49,800 nucleotides of DNA, from contig CALXJE010000045.1 in the NCBI GenBank assembly GCA_944388545.1, positions 1 through 49,800 on the forward strand, given 5' to 3'. A program made the translations under genes and the position numbers. Origin of the DNA: an uncultured Clostridia bacterium. Its GTDB lineage: Bacteria; Bacillota; Clostridia; TANB77; CAG-465. The notes under the pieces are model-generated. The model did not search any database and was not told the DNA's origin. It saw nothing but the letters and a program-made list of their open reading frames with translations. Each line of letters opens with the position of its first letter. Within the stretch, counting starts at the first letter, position 1. Of this stretch, positions 18,408 through 27,571 are shown one piece after another.

Positions 18408-19247
18408 ATGAAAGATTTTTTTAAAAACGAATGGAAGCTATTTTTACAAGACATGGAAGCAATAGGAAATGCAGTACTTAGTTTCTTCTCAAGAAAAGAA
18501 GAGCCACTTATGATATCGGCAGCGCCTGAAACGCCAGAGGAACAAGCGGTGCAAGAATATGTTCCAGATGAGATTGATTATAAAGTAGAAACATATTTTG
18601 GAGAAAATATAGGAGAATTAAAAGAAAGTTTTTGTGGAGATAAAACTCAGCACGAGGTTTTAAGAGAATATGCAAAGTTCTTTAAACCATATGGTGAAAA
18701 TGCAGAAATGTGTCAAACTGCTTTTAAAAAATATTATGATAGACATGCGTTAAAGATGGCTGTTAATGAATTTCCAGTAGAACAAGCTAGAATAATCCAA
18801 AATAATGTTGATTTATTTATACAAGGTCAAGAAGTATTTGGAGAAAACGGACAATTTATTGATTCTAGAGTTGATTCTATATTTGAAAAAGTTGGCATGG
18901 ATCAAGTATCTAAAATGGTAAATATTTTAGGGGAAGCAGATGAAAATGGAATAAATTATCAAGGTGAAAGAACATTTGCAGAGGCTATATGTCACATGGT
19001 TGATAATGGTATTAAAGTAGAAAAAGATGGTAATTTAGTTAATCCAGTTAGAAAGGCTTTAGAGGAGAAATTAAATGAAGTTCATGCTTCACTTAGAAGT
19101 CACGAAGATTGGAATGATGATTATCAAGCATTACTTTCTCAAGAAAGAAAGTACTTATATGCGTTAAATAGAATTGAACAGTATGAAACTGAAGAAAGAA
19201 TAGCTGAGTTTGAAAATAAATTAAACGAATTGGATGTAATTGTATAA
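18408..19247 (+). CDS. Hypothetical protein, mostly helical
   Basis: 279 residues from the ATG at 18408, chosen because GAGGTG lies 8 nt upstream; the earlier ATG at 18393 is in front of that site. An amphipathic N-terminus (KDFFKNEWKLFLQDMEAIG) is followed by a short low-complexity Pro/Glu stretch (residues 36-60) and a soluble helical body. No signal peptide, membrane span or known motif. Flanked by terminators on both sides, so it has its own promoter. I do not recognise it. Confidence 0.7.
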   Translation: MKDFFKNEWKLFLQDMEAIGNAVLSFFSRKEEPLMISAAPETPEEQAVQEYVPDEIDYKVETYFGENIGELKESFCGDKTQHEVLREYAKFFKPYGENAEMCQTAFKKYYDRHALKMAVNEFPVEQARIIQNNVDLFIQGQEVFGENGQFIDSRVDSIFEKVGMDQVSKMVNILGEADENGINYQGERTFAEAICHMVDNGIKVEKDGNLVNPVRKALEEKLNEVHASLRSHEDWNDDYQALLSQERKYLYALNRIEQYETEERIAEFENKLNELDVIV

Positions 19248-19267
19248 ACGGCGATAATAAGAGGTTT

Positions 19268-19304
19268 GGAATAACAGTATATATAACTGTTATTCCTTTT
19301 TTAT
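19268..19304 (+). terminator. Rho-independent terminator
   Basis: GGAATAACAGT (19268-19278) pairs with ACTGTTATTCC (19286-19296), then T6. Confidence 0.9.
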
Positions 19305-19342
19305 TGATAACAGTAAGTATTTATTTTATATATTGACTTTTG

Positions 19343-19351
19343 TGATATAAT
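19343..19351 (+). promoter_or_regulatory. Extended -10 promoter
   Basis: TGATATAAT about 50 bases before the next gene. A TTGACT at 19333 is only 7 nt away, too close to act as its -35. Confidence 0.4.
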
Positions 19352-19401
19352 ATAGTTAATTAACAAGATGACCTGACGAAATAATTTAAGGAGGGATTAT
19401 T

Positions 19402-20040
19402 GTGCGGTATATTAACTATGCGAAGACTCTAGAAAATGAGTCAAATAAAATTACCATTTTATCCTTAATTGTATATAAAAAGATGAGAGAAGAATTAATA
19501 AGAATTCAAAGTGAATTAAAAACACTTACAAGAGATGAGAAGATTAGATGGATTAAATGGGATAAAGAAAAATTTAACAAACAATTGCTACGAGAAATTA
19601 AAAGTAAATGGCATATGGCACTAAATCTTGATAAATATTGGCAAATGGTACTTAAAGAATTTCCTATGCTTTATATTCAGCAGGATTTTATGGGTAATGC
19701 GTATGGATACACTTATTCATGCAAAAAAGATAAGTATAGAGACTATGGAAATGTAGTATTTTATGCAAATTACAATGGACTAGGAGATGAATATTCTAAA
19801 GAACTATTAGAGCATTGGTTTGATAAAATAGTAATTCCTAAATATAAAAAAAGATATGGGAAAATCAGCAATATAACGAAAAAAAGAGAGGTTTATCAGA
19901 CTATATATCTTATTTATGATGCAATACTTCATTTTGATAAAAATATAACAAAAGAGAGACTGGATAGTTATATTTTTGAAATTGCCTTGGTAAAACATGT
20001 TAGAATAAAAAGTATTACAGATCAAGAATTAATTTTCTAA
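19402..20040 (+). CDS. Hypothetical protein
   Basis: 212 residues, GTG start after AAGGAGGGATTATT. Basic helical N-terminal half (KKMREELIRIQSELKTL; KIRWIKWDKEKFNKQ) and a tyrosine-rich middle (MGNAYGYTYSCKKDKYRDY). No membrane segment. The second codon is CGG, one of few in-frame CGG codons in the window. Bounded by terminators on both sides. No family recognised. Confidence 0.65.
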   Translation: MRYINYAKTLENESNKITILSLIVYKKMREELIRIQSELKTLTRDEKIRWIKWDKEKFNKQLLREIKSKWHMALNLDKYWQMVLKEFPMLYIQQDFMGNAYGYTYSCKKDKYRDYGNVVFYANYNGLGDEYSKELLEHWFDKIVIPKYKKRYGKISNITKKREVYQTIYLIYDAILHFDKNITKERLDSYIFEIALVKHVRIKSITDQELIF

Positions 20041-20047
20041 AAATACT

Positions 20048-20082
20048 AAATGCACTTAAGATTAATTTTAAGTGCATTTTTT
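20048..20082 (+). terminator. Rho-independent terminator
   Basis: A 12-bp perfect stem AAATGCACTTAA (20048-20059) with TTAAGTGCATTT (20068-20079), then T. Confidence 0.9.
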
Positions 20083-20199
20083 AATTTATTTTTTGTTTAG
20101 TTTTAAATGAGATTTTGATTATTTTCTTTACAAATCCTTATTTTTGGTATATTATGTATATGTAGAATTTTATCAGAAGTTGCGAAGGATGGTATTTAT

Positions 20200-21654
20200 A
20201 TGAAAATTAAATTAAATATTCAAAAAGATGGAGAAAACTTAATTAAGGACAGATTAATAAAAGAAAGTGAAGCTAAACCTAAAAAAGTATATTTTTTTAT
20301 GGGAAATATAAAAGAAAGTGGATTTGATATTTTGGAAGAATGCTTAATTGATTTAAAGGCAAGAAAACTAATTGTAATTGGAATAGATAAAAAAAATACT
20401 ACAAAAAAAATGCTAAATTCTTTATATAATTATACAAAAAGCATATATGTTTTTAATAATAATGGATTATTAGAATTTGACAGTAATATAGCAGTATTTG
20501 AGCAGGATAAAAAAGCAGTTATATATATAATGAATTCAAATACATCTGAAGGTTCATTTGTGGATGATATTGCCACTTATACAGAAGTGCTTTATGATTT
20601 AGAAGATAAACAAGATGAGGAATCATATAAAGAATATATAAATAATTTAGTTAGTATATCTAAACTAGATAGTGCAAGGAAGCTAGATAAAGAGTATATA
20701 AAAGAATTATTTGATAATGGACAAATATTTACTACTAAACAGTATACACATTCTGTAATGTCTATAGCAGAACTTTTAGGAGAAAAAGATAATAAAGAGT
20801 CAACTGAAAAAGATAAAGATGTATCTATAGATGATGATATAAAATTTGAGCCTAAGGAAACAGTTAAAATACCGACTGTAGATTTAAGTGATATAGAAGA
20901 TTTTAATATAGATATAGATATTGATGATTCAATAAAAAGAGAAGAAAGTATAGCCGAAAATATAGAAGATGAAAAATTATTAAACAGTGTTAAAAAAAAT
21001 AAAGTAAAAAAAGAAGAAAGTAAAATAGAAATAGATGATACAATAAAAAATGAAGAAGCAGATTTTAACTTTGATGAGGATGAAGTGTTAGATATTGAAG
21101 ATTTGCTTTTTGAAAAATCAGATATTGAGCTTGATAAGAAAGTTATAAAGAAAAAGATCTCTGATAATAAAAAAGAAGAAAAAGCAATATCTAAGAAATT
21201 AGATTTAACAAAAGTTAGTAATTTAATAATGGAACTTCCTAAAAAGCCAACCAAAGGTAAAGATGTTTCAGTTATTAAAATACCAAATTATATCAAAGAA
21301 ATGATACCTGAATTCTTTTCAGCATCTGCTAAATATAAAACGGTAGAAAGAATAGATGGTATATATAAAGAAGCAAAGATTAATTTGGAAATAGTTAATA
21401 TAATTTCAGGAGAAAAATATTCAGATCCTGCAGCTAAAATATTAATGAAAACAGGCCAAACGTATATAACATTTTTCTCTGAGTATTTATCTAATATAAA
21501 ATATAATGAGAATGATATAGTTAGGATTATAAAATTATCTAGTGATACATATCATATAGAAATAGTATCACAAGATGTTCAAGAGTATAAAATATGGAAA
21601 AAATTATGTACCAAAAACCTAAAGGGATCAAGTAGAACTTATGGTGTTATGTAG
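20200..21654 (+). CDS. Hypothetical multidomain protein upstream of smc
   Basis: 484 residues. The N-terminal 130 form an alpha/beta region (KKVYFFMGNIKESGFDILEE; LIVIGIDKKNTTKKML) that vaguely resembles PLD-like domains but lacks a clear HKD motif. Residues about 200-340 are a long charged linker rich in D, E and K. A folded C-terminal domain of about 140 residues follows (PNYIKEMIPEFFSASAKYK). No membrane segment. It ends 20 nt before smc, so it is probably co-transcribed; in many Firmicutes rnc occupies this place. A chromosome-related role is only inference. Confidence 0.6.
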   Translation: MKIKLNIQKDGENLIKDRLIKESEAKPKKVYFFMGNIKESGFDILEECLIDLKARKLIVIGIDKKNTTKKMLNSLYNYTKSIYVFNNNGLLEFDSNIAVFEQDKKAVIYIMNSNTSEGSFVDDIATYTEVLYDLEDKQDEESYKEYINNLVSISKLDSARKLDKEYIKELFDNGQIFTTKQYTHSVMSIAELLGEKDNKESTEKDKDVSIDDDIKFEPKETVKIPTVDLSDIEDFNIDIDIDDSIKREESIAENIEDEKLLNSVKKNKVKKEESKIEIDDTIKNEEADFNFDEDEVLDIEDLLFEKSDIELDKKVIKKKISDNKKEEKAISKKLDLTKVSNLIMELPKKPTKGKDVSVIKIPNYIKEMIPEFFSASAKYKTVERIDGIYKEAKINLEIVNIISGEKYSDPAAKILMKTGQTYITFFSEYLSNIKYNENDIVRIIKLSSDTYHIEIVSQDVQEYKIWKKLCTKNLKGSSRTYGVM

Positions 21655-21674
21655 GTAGAATAGTAGGGGTAAAA

Positions 21675-24600
21675 ATGCAATTAAAAAGAGTAGAAATACA
21701 AGGATTTAAGTCGTTTGCTGATAAAACCAATATAGAATTTTTAGATGGTATAACAGCGATAGTTGGACCGAACGGTAGCGGAAAAAGTAATGTTTCAGAT
21801 GCTATAAGATGGGTACTTGGAGAACAAAGTGCTAAAAGTCTAAGAGGAGCAAAAATGGAGGATGTAATATTTGCAGGAACAGAGCAAAGAAAAATGCTTG
21901 GACTTGCAGAAGTTACATTAGTACTTGATAATAATGATAGTAAGCTTCCTGTAGAATATAATGAGGTTGCAGTTACAAGAAGAGTGTATAGAAGTGGAGA
22001 TAGTGAATACTATATAAATAAAAATCAGTGTAGACTAAAAGATATACAAGAACTATTTATGGACACTGGTGTAGGTAGAGATGGATATAGTATAATTGGA
22101 CAAGGTAAAATAGATGAAATATTATCTTCAAAATCAGAAGATCGTAGAAGTATATTTGAAGAAGCATCGGGAATAGTAAAATATAGAACTAGAAAAGAAG
22201 AAGCATTAAGAAAATTAGAACATACTAATGCTAATTTAATTAGAGTTACAGATGTATTAAATGAGATAGAGTCATCACTTGGCCCTTTAGAAGAAAAATC
22301 AAAGATTGCAAAAAAATATTTAGAGTTAAGAGATGAGTTAAAAGGACTTGAGGTAAGATCTTTTATCAATACAATATCTGGGACAGAAGAAGAGATAAAT
22401 AAAATTAATGAAATTCTATATGGTTTAGAACAAAGTGTATTAAATTATCAAAAAGATATAGAAACGATAGAGAAAAATAAGGACGAAGCCAAAATAACTC
22501 TTGAAAAGATATTATTAGATATTGAAAAAAGCCAAGAAGAATATTTTCAAAAAATAAATGAACTAGAAAAATTAAAGAGTAGAATTGAAACTTTTGATGA
22601 TAGAGTAAATAGCAACAAAGAAACAATAGAAAAGCTTAATCTTGAAATCGAAGAAAATGTTATTTCTATAGAATCACTAAAGGAAGATATAGAAAAAAGA
22701 AATGTTAAAAAGAAAAATATGCTTGATAATAAAGTAAGATTTGAACAGGAATTAGAGGAAAAAGAATTAGAATTAAAAGAATTAACTCAAAATATGACTG
22801 CTAGAGAGCTTGAAATAGAAGAGATAAAAAGATATATTGAATCATTAAAAGATAAAATTACAGAATATAAAGTAGAAACTAGTTCGCTTGAGTCTACTAT
22901 GGAAGCAAATCAAAAAAGAATTGATACACTTTTGAAAGAAAATATAGCTAATATTTCTTCTGCAGATAGTGTTAGAATTTCAGAAACAGAAGAAAAAGAA
23001 AGGTTTGCAAAAATTAAGAAAGAAAAGTATGAGTTAGAAGAATCAATAAAAAATTTAGAAGAAGTAAAAAATAGAATAGAAATAAATATAACTGGATTTA
23101 ATGAAAAAGATTCTGAATTTAAGCAGAAAATACTAGAAATAAAATCGAAAATAAATTATTTGACAAATTTAGAAAATGAGAATGAGGGATATATAAGAAG
23201 TGTAAAAGAAGTAATTGGAAAAGCTAAAAATGATGGGATTTATGGAAAAAATGTGTATGGCACACTTGCTTCTCTTGTAAGTACAGACGAAAAATATGAA
23301 AGAGCTATAGAGATAGCATTAGGAGGATATATTCAAAATATTGTTGTTGAAAATGATAAAGACGCAAAAGATGCTATATATTATTTGAAGAAAAATTCTT
23401 TGGGTCGTGCAACATTTTTACCTATAAAAAGCATTAAAAATGTAAAAATAGAAAATTTTAAAACTAAAGAAAATGGATATGTGGGACTTGCTCTTGATTT
23501 AGTAAAATATGATAAAAGATTTGATAGTGTTGTAAAACTTGCTTTAGGCAGAACTATTATAGTAGATAATATTGATAACGGAGTTTTAATATCTAAAAAT
23601 ATTCCTTCTGGCATGAAGGTTGTAACATTAGATGGTGATATTGTAATGTCTACAGGAAGTATGACAGGTGGAGCTACAGTTTCTAAAAAAAGCTCGCTAC
23701 TTGGTAGAAGTTCTAAAATAGATAATGCTAAACAAGAATTACTAAATATTGAAAAAGAATATAACACTTTTAATGAGAGCATTAAAAACGATAAGGACTC
23801 TTACCAAAATGTAGTAAATGAAATAAATGAAAAGCAAGAGTCTTTGAATAGAATAAACATAGATTATAGTGTAATACAAGAAAAGCTTAAAAACATATTA
23901 AAGCAATCTGAAAAAATAGCTAATATGAGAAAAAATAAAGAAGAAGAAAAAGATATGTTATTTAAGCAAAATGAAGATATAATAGAGAAAAAATTAAGTA
24001 TAGCAGAAGCTTCTGCTATTATACTTAAAGAGATTGAAGTTAAAAGTCAAGAAATTGAAGAATATGCTAGATTTAATAAGGAAAAAGAAGACAACATTAA
24101 TTTTTTAAATGAAGATATAGTTAATTTAAAAATTTCTTTGTCATCATTTGATGAATCTAATTTAGCAATTGATGAAATTGTGGATAAAATAAAAGAAGAT
24201 ATAGAGAGCTTAGAACTATCAATAGAAAAGAAGAAGCAGAGTATATTTGAATGTGAGAATGATTTATTGATATCAGAGCAAGAGAATAAAACAGATACTT
24301 TAAATATAGCAAAACTAACTGATGAGATAGAAGTATTAAAAAGGCATAATAATAATCTTAAGGATTCTAAAAATAAGAATATAGAATTACAGGCAAGTTT
24401 AGAAGAGCAATATATTATTAAATTACAAGATCTTGATAAATTAAGAGATCAAAAAGGTAAAGTTGAAAATAGAAGAACCAAATTTGATATAGAAATAGAT
24501 TCACTAAAGAATAAGATGTGGGATGATTACGAGCTTACAATAAGTAGTGCGAAAGAATATGATAAAATTAGTGGTATTGATAATGAATTATCAAAGACAA

Positions 24601-25238
24601 AATTAGATAATAAAATAAATAAGACAAAGAATGATATTAAAGCATTAGGAGAAGTTAGTGTAAGTAGTATAGATGAATATAAAGAGCAAAGTGAAAGAGC
24701 ATTATTTATATCCACTCAAAAAAAAGATTTGCAAGATACAGCACAGAAACTAGAAAATCTTATTGATAATACTACTTCTATAATGAAAACACAATTTGCT
24801 AAGCAATTTAAGATAATTAGAGAAAATTTTGCAAAAGTATTTGTTGAGCTTTTTGATGGTGGAAAAGCAGATTTAAGATTGTCTGATGAGAATAATATAT
24901 TAGAAAGTGGTATAGAAATAGAAGTACAGCCACCTGGTAAGAAGCTTCAAAATATGATGCTTTTGTCAGGAGGAGAGCGAGCACTTACAGCTATTGCCCT
25001 ACTATTTGCTATATTAAAAATTAAAACGCCACCGTTTTGTATATTAGATGAAATTGAGGCGGCTTTAGATGATATAAACGTATCTAGATTTGCAAAGTAT
25101 ATAAAGAAGTATTCAAAACAAACACAATTTATAGTAATTACACACAGAAAAGGTACAATGGAAGTTGCATCATCTGTCTATGGAGTAACAATGCAAGAAT
25201 ATGGTGTTTCAAAACTTGTTTCAATGAAATTAAAATAG
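21675..25238 (+). CDS. smc: Chromosome segregation ATPase SMC
   Basis: 1187 residues, normal length. Walker A GPNGSGKSN at 31-39, then a long coiled coil, a hinge around residues 515-640 (IYGKNVYGTLASLVSTDEKY ... GGYIQNIVVEN), a second coiled coil, the ABC signature LSGGERALTAIALLFA near 1097, and Walker B CILDEIEAALDD. SMC dimers with ScpA/ScpB extrude DNA loops and drive chromosome segregation. The weak site TAGTAGGGGTAAAA precedes the ATG. scpA/scpB are not in this window. Confidence 0.98.
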   Translation: MQLKRVEIQGFKSFADKTNIEFLDGITAIVGPNGSGKSNVSDAIRWVLGEQSAKSLRGAKMEDVIFAGTEQRKMLGLAEVTLVLDNNDSKLPVEYNEVAVTRRVYRSGDSEYYINKNQCRLKDIQELFMDTGVGRDGYSIIGQGKIDEILSSKSEDRRSIFEEASGIVKYRTRKEEALRKLEHTNANLIRVTDVLNEIESSLGPLEEKSKIAKKYLELRDELKGLEVRSFINTISGTEEEINKINEILYGLEQSVLNYQKDIETIEKNKDEAKITLEKILLDIEKSQEEYFQKINELEKLKSRIETFDDRVNSNKETIEKLNLEIEENVISIESLKEDIEKRNVKKKNMLDNKVRFEQELEEKELELKELTQNMTARELEIEEIKRYIESLKDKITEYKVETSSLESTMEANQKRIDTLLKENIANISSADSVRISETEEKERFAKIKKEKYELEESIKNLEEVKNRIEINITGFNEKDSEFKQKILEIKSKINYLTNLENENEGYIRSVKEVIGKAKNDGIYGKNVYGTLASLVSTDEKYERAIEIALGGYIQNIVVENDKDAKDAIYYLKKNSLGRATFLPIKSIKNVKIENFKTKENGYVGLALDLVKYDKRFDSVVKLALGRTIIVDNIDNGVLISKNIPSGMKVVTLDGDIVMSTGSMTGGATVSKKSSLLGRSSKIDNAKQELLNIEKEYNTFNESIKNDKDSYQNVVNEINEKQESLNRINIDYSVIQEKLKNILKQSEKIANMRKNKEEEKDMLFKQNEDIIEKKLSIAEASAIILKEIEVKSQEIEEYARFNKEKEDNINFLNEDIVNLKISLSSFDESNLAIDEIVDKIKEDIESLELSIEKKKQSIFECENDLLISEQENKTDTLNIAKLTDEIEVLKRHNNNLKDSKNKNIELQASLEEQYIIKLQDLDKLRDQKGKVENRRTKFDIEIDSLKNKMWDDYELTISSAKEYDKISGIDNELSKTKLDNKINKTKNDIKALGEVSVSSIDEYKEQSERALFISTQKKDLQDTAQKLENLIDNTTSIMKTQFAKQFKIIRENFAKVFVELFDGGKADLRLSDENNILESGIEIEVQPPGKKLQNMMLLSGGERALTAIALLFAILKIKTPPFCILDEIEAALDDINVSRFAKYIKKYSKQTQFIVITHRKGTMEVASSVYGVTMQEYGVSKLVSMKLK

Positions 25239-25344
25239 AGCATAGAGGCTACTTTAATTTATATAACTAAGAAGTATGCGAATTTATGATATTAGAAGAG
25301 TTATATAATTTTATGTAAGTAGAATTTATGTGAAAGGGGATTTT

Positions 25345-25608
25345 ATGGAGTCAAATTTAAGAAAAACATGGCTTGATATTTTAAAGATATTTGCATGTTT
25401 TTGCGTGTTAATTAATCATACGGTGGGATTTATTTTAGAGAAAGATGCAAGTAGTGTTGTAAATAATGTATTTTATATAATTCAGTTTTCTCTTTGCAAA
25501 GTAGGTGTTCCTTTATTTGTAATGACAACAGGAGTACTAATATTAAACAGAAAATATAAATTTAAAGACGTATTAAGAAAAATTCCTATCGTAAATAAAT
25601 TTTTGTAA
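25345..25608 (+). pseudogene. Acyltransferase-3 family, N-terminal fragment
   Basis: About 87 residues from the ATG at 25345 (after AAAGGGGATTTT). The start KTWLDILKIFACFCVLINH is the classic first helix of membrane acyltransferase family 3 (O-acetyl transferases of cell-surface glycans), with the catalytic His in INH. A second membrane segment and GVPLFVMTTGVLIL follow. The family has about ten membrane helices and over 300 residues, so only the first quarter remains. Homology to mrnC begins 17 bases after the stop, marking a deletion or recombination junction. Confidence 0.8.
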
Positions 25609-25624
25609 TTTATATAAAAAAACA

Positions 25625-25749
25625 TACAAAAGAGAAAGAAATGCAAATGTAAATACAGTACTTAAAAATACAGATTTAATTACTTATAAAAAAATACTAC
25701 TTTTGAAGGTGCAATTGGTTATTTGTATTTAACAATTCGTAAGAAATAA
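25625..25749 (+). pseudogene. Decayed copy of the 3' end of mrnC
   Basis: The translation YKRERNANVNTVLKNTDLI matches YKRGRNANTNTIPKNTDLI of the intact mrnC at 26619. After a frameshift near 25700 it continues TTFEGAIGYLYLTIRKK, matching ATGFEAILGYLYLTNQKRR, to the TAA at 25747-25749. The nucleotides are also clearly alignable. The 5' half is missing, so this is a duplicated or horizontally acquired remnant. Confidence 0.85.
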
Positions 25750-25814
25750 TGATTAATTATAAATGTAATAAAAAATCATATTATAATTGAATAAGAAAAA
25801 ATTGATATAAATAA

Positions 25815-25843
25815 TTGCACTACTTTTAATAATATGATATAAT
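25815..25843 (+). promoter_or_regulatory. Sigma-A promoter of the GGDEF gene
   Basis: TTGCAC (25815-25820), 17-nt spacer, TGATATAAT with TATAAT at 25838-25843. Both boxes and the TG extension are good. Confidence 0.65.
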
Positions 25844-25894
25844 AATATTATGTAAAATTAAAACACTCTAACTAATGTGAGAGGTGAGTATGGT

Positions 25895-26503
25895 TTGAGC
25901 AAACTAGACATTGATATTTTAAAAAAGGACGTGATAACAGGTTTTATTACAAGAACATTTTTTGAAATTGAAGAGAAGAAAAAAATACAAGAAAATTTTA
26001 TAAATCACAAGATGTTTTGTATGTTTGCAGATTTTAATTTCCTTAAATTTGCAAATGATCTTTATGGATATAGCGGAGTAGATAAAGCTTTAAAAGTAAT
26101 ATCCAAATGCATTAGAGATGTAGTATCTGAGCATGTTAAAAATTATAAAATTATTCGGTATGGTGGAGATGAAATTTTTATATTTGGTAATGGACTAAGT
26201 AAAACTAAAGTAATAAATCTAAAAAACAAAGTTCAAAATGAAATAAAAGAATTACCAGATAAAAAACGTTTAGGATTATCAATTGCTATTGGTTATTGTT
26301 TTTACGATGAGGTTGTATCTTTTGAAGAAGCAATGACAATTGCAAGAGATCGTATGAAAGTTGATAAGGTATACACAAAAGGAGATACGGAAATAGATCT
26401 AGAAAAAGTAGTTAACCTTTTAATACCCACTATAGAAAGAATGATTCCAAAAGAAAAAAATACAGACTTTATAAAGCTTTTAGAAGAACAGTTAAAAAGA
26501 TAA
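25895..26503 (+). CDS. Soluble GGDEF-domain protein (diguanylate cyclase)
   Basis: 202 residues from a TTG at 25895, chosen because GAGAGGTGAG lies at normal spacing; a GTG at 25877 lies upstream of that site. The domain starts with DVITGFITRTFFE (the usual DxLTGLxNR region), has the metal-binding ADFNFLKFAND, and the active loop RYGGDEI (GGDE at 90-93). This predicts synthesis of c-di-GMP from two GTP. No RxxD inhibitory site is seen at the usual distance and there is no sensor domain. The Arg before YGGDE is encoded by CGG and is read in frame. Confidence 0.87.
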   Translation: MSKLDIDILKKDVITGFITRTFFEIEEKKKIQENFINHKMFCMFADFNFLKFANDLYGYSGVDKALKVISKCIRDVVSEHVKNYKIIRYGGDEIFIFGNGLSKTKVINLKNKVQNEIKELPDKKRLGLSIAIGYCFYDEVVSFEEAMTIARDRMKVDKVYTKGDTEIDLEKVVNLLIPTIERMIPKEKNTDFIKLLEEQLKR

Positions 26504-26533
26504 CATATATTTTAATTATGTTATCTTTTTAAC
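26491..26533 (+). terminator. Terminator overlapping the GGDEF stop codon
   Basis: A 16-bp perfect stem GTTAAAAAGATAACAT (26491-26506) with ATGTTATCTTTTTAAC (26518-26533). It covers the last codons; the T-run is inside the stem. Confidence 0.7.
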
Positions 26534-26587
26534 GTTTTAATATATTAATGAAATTTTATAATATCTATGTTGAAAATTTATATAATA

Positions 26588-26596
26588 TGATATAAT
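26588..26596 (+). promoter_or_regulatory. Extended -10 promoter of mrnC
   Basis: TGATATAAT, with TTGAAA (26570-26575) 15 nt before TATAAT; the spacing is slightly short. Confidence 0.45.
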
Positions 26597-26618
26597 ATAT
26601 CAAAAGGTGATGCTATTA

Positions 26619-27014
26619 ATGGATAAAGAATTAGACATAAGAGAATATAATATAAAGACACTAGCATATATGGGAGATGCAGTATATGAATTATATATTA
26701 GAAAACATGTTGTAAAAAATTCGAGGGAAGTATCAAATAAACTTCATAAAAAGACTATAAAATATGTTAGTGCAAAGGCACAAGAGTATATTATATCAAA
26801 AATATATGAAATATTAACAGAGGAAGAAAAAGAAATATATAAAAGAGGGAGAAACGCAAATACTAATACAATTCCCAAGAATACAGATTTAATTATATAT
26901 AAAAAGGCGACGGGTTTTGAAGCTATATTAGGTTATTTATATTTAACAAATCAAAAAAGAAGACTAGAAGATATTATTAGAGAAAGTATAAGAATAATAA
27001 GCGAGAGGGGTTAA
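26619..27014 (+). CDS. mrnC: Mini-ribonuclease III
   Basis: 131 residues from the ATG at 26619, which lies at the right distance from AAAAGGTGAT; upstream GTG and ATG codons lie inside or against that site. The RNase III-like catalytic domain has LAYMGDAVYELYIR (with the catalytic Asp), KRGRNANTNTIPKN and FEAILGYLYL, and there is no dsRNA-binding domain. MrnC matures 23S rRNA precursors. The next gene starts 4 nt later. A decayed partial copy lies upstream. Confidence 0.95.
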   Translation: MDKELDIREYNIKTLAYMGDAVYELYIRKHVVKNSREVSNKLHKKTIKYVSAKAQEYIISKIYEILTEEEKEIYKRGRNANTNTIPKNTDLIIYKKATGFEAILGYLYLTNQKRRLEDIIRESIRIISERG

Positions 27015-27018
27015 TAGT

Positions 27019-27282
27019 GTGAGTGTATATGAAAATAATAATTGGGGTTTAAACGAAGAAATGGAAGAGTTGCTAAATAGTATAGAGTTAAATTCTGAGA
27101 AAAGAGTTATATTAACGGATGGAAATAAACAGTTTATTTATGATAATGGACAAATATATGTAGCTAACGCTAGAAACAGTTTTACTTATGAAAAACTATC
27201 TAAATCAGATTTTAAGGAACAAGCAGAAGAGATAATGATTAATTATAGATGTAATAAAAAAAATGATATTATCATTGAGTAG
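27019..27282 (+). CDS. Small hypothetical protein (87 aa)
   Basis: GTG start at 27019 after GAGAGGGGTTAATA, 4 nt after mrnC, so translationally linked. Acidic helical N-terminus (NEEMEELLNSIELN) and a beta-rich middle (RVILTDGNKQFIYDNGQIYV). No family recognised. Confidence 0.65.
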   Translation: MSVYENNNWGLNEEMEELLNSIELNSEKRVILTDGNKQFIYDNGQIYVANARNSFTYEKLSKSDFKEQAEEIMINYRCNKKNDIIIE

Positions 27283-27350
27283 AAAAAATTAAAATAAATA
27301 TAGTGTAAAATATTAAGTATTAATGTTATACATGCAGAATAAAAAATATT

Positions 27351-27392
27351 AAGCTGAACCCAAAAAGTGTCTAACTTTTGGGTTCAGTTTAA
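27351..27392 (+). terminator. Terminator of the mrnC transcript
   Basis: CTGAACCCAAAA (27354-27365) pairs with TTTTGGGTTCAG (27376-27387), then TTT. The next 180 bases hold no gene. Confidence 0.85.
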
Positions 27393-27571
27393 AAATGCAA
27401 CTGGCTTTTTACATATTAAACGTATAGTATAACAAATTATGATTATATAAAAAATAAGTATTTGACTACTTTAAGAGATTTAATATTAAATTATACAAAT
27501 CCTATAACTTCTTTCACTAAAAAGGTTATACATCATATAATATATTATAAATTTAGAAAGGAGTATTTTAT

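Noticed and set aside
20592-21254. Serine-rich minus-strand frame of 220 residues
   Set aside because: Shadow of the plus-strand Asp/Glu/Lys-rich linker.
26156-26158. CGG as a reassigned codon throughout
   Set aside because: Here CGG sits at the conserved Arg before GGDE and reads as Arg without a shift, so full reassignment or obligatory skipping is not supported.
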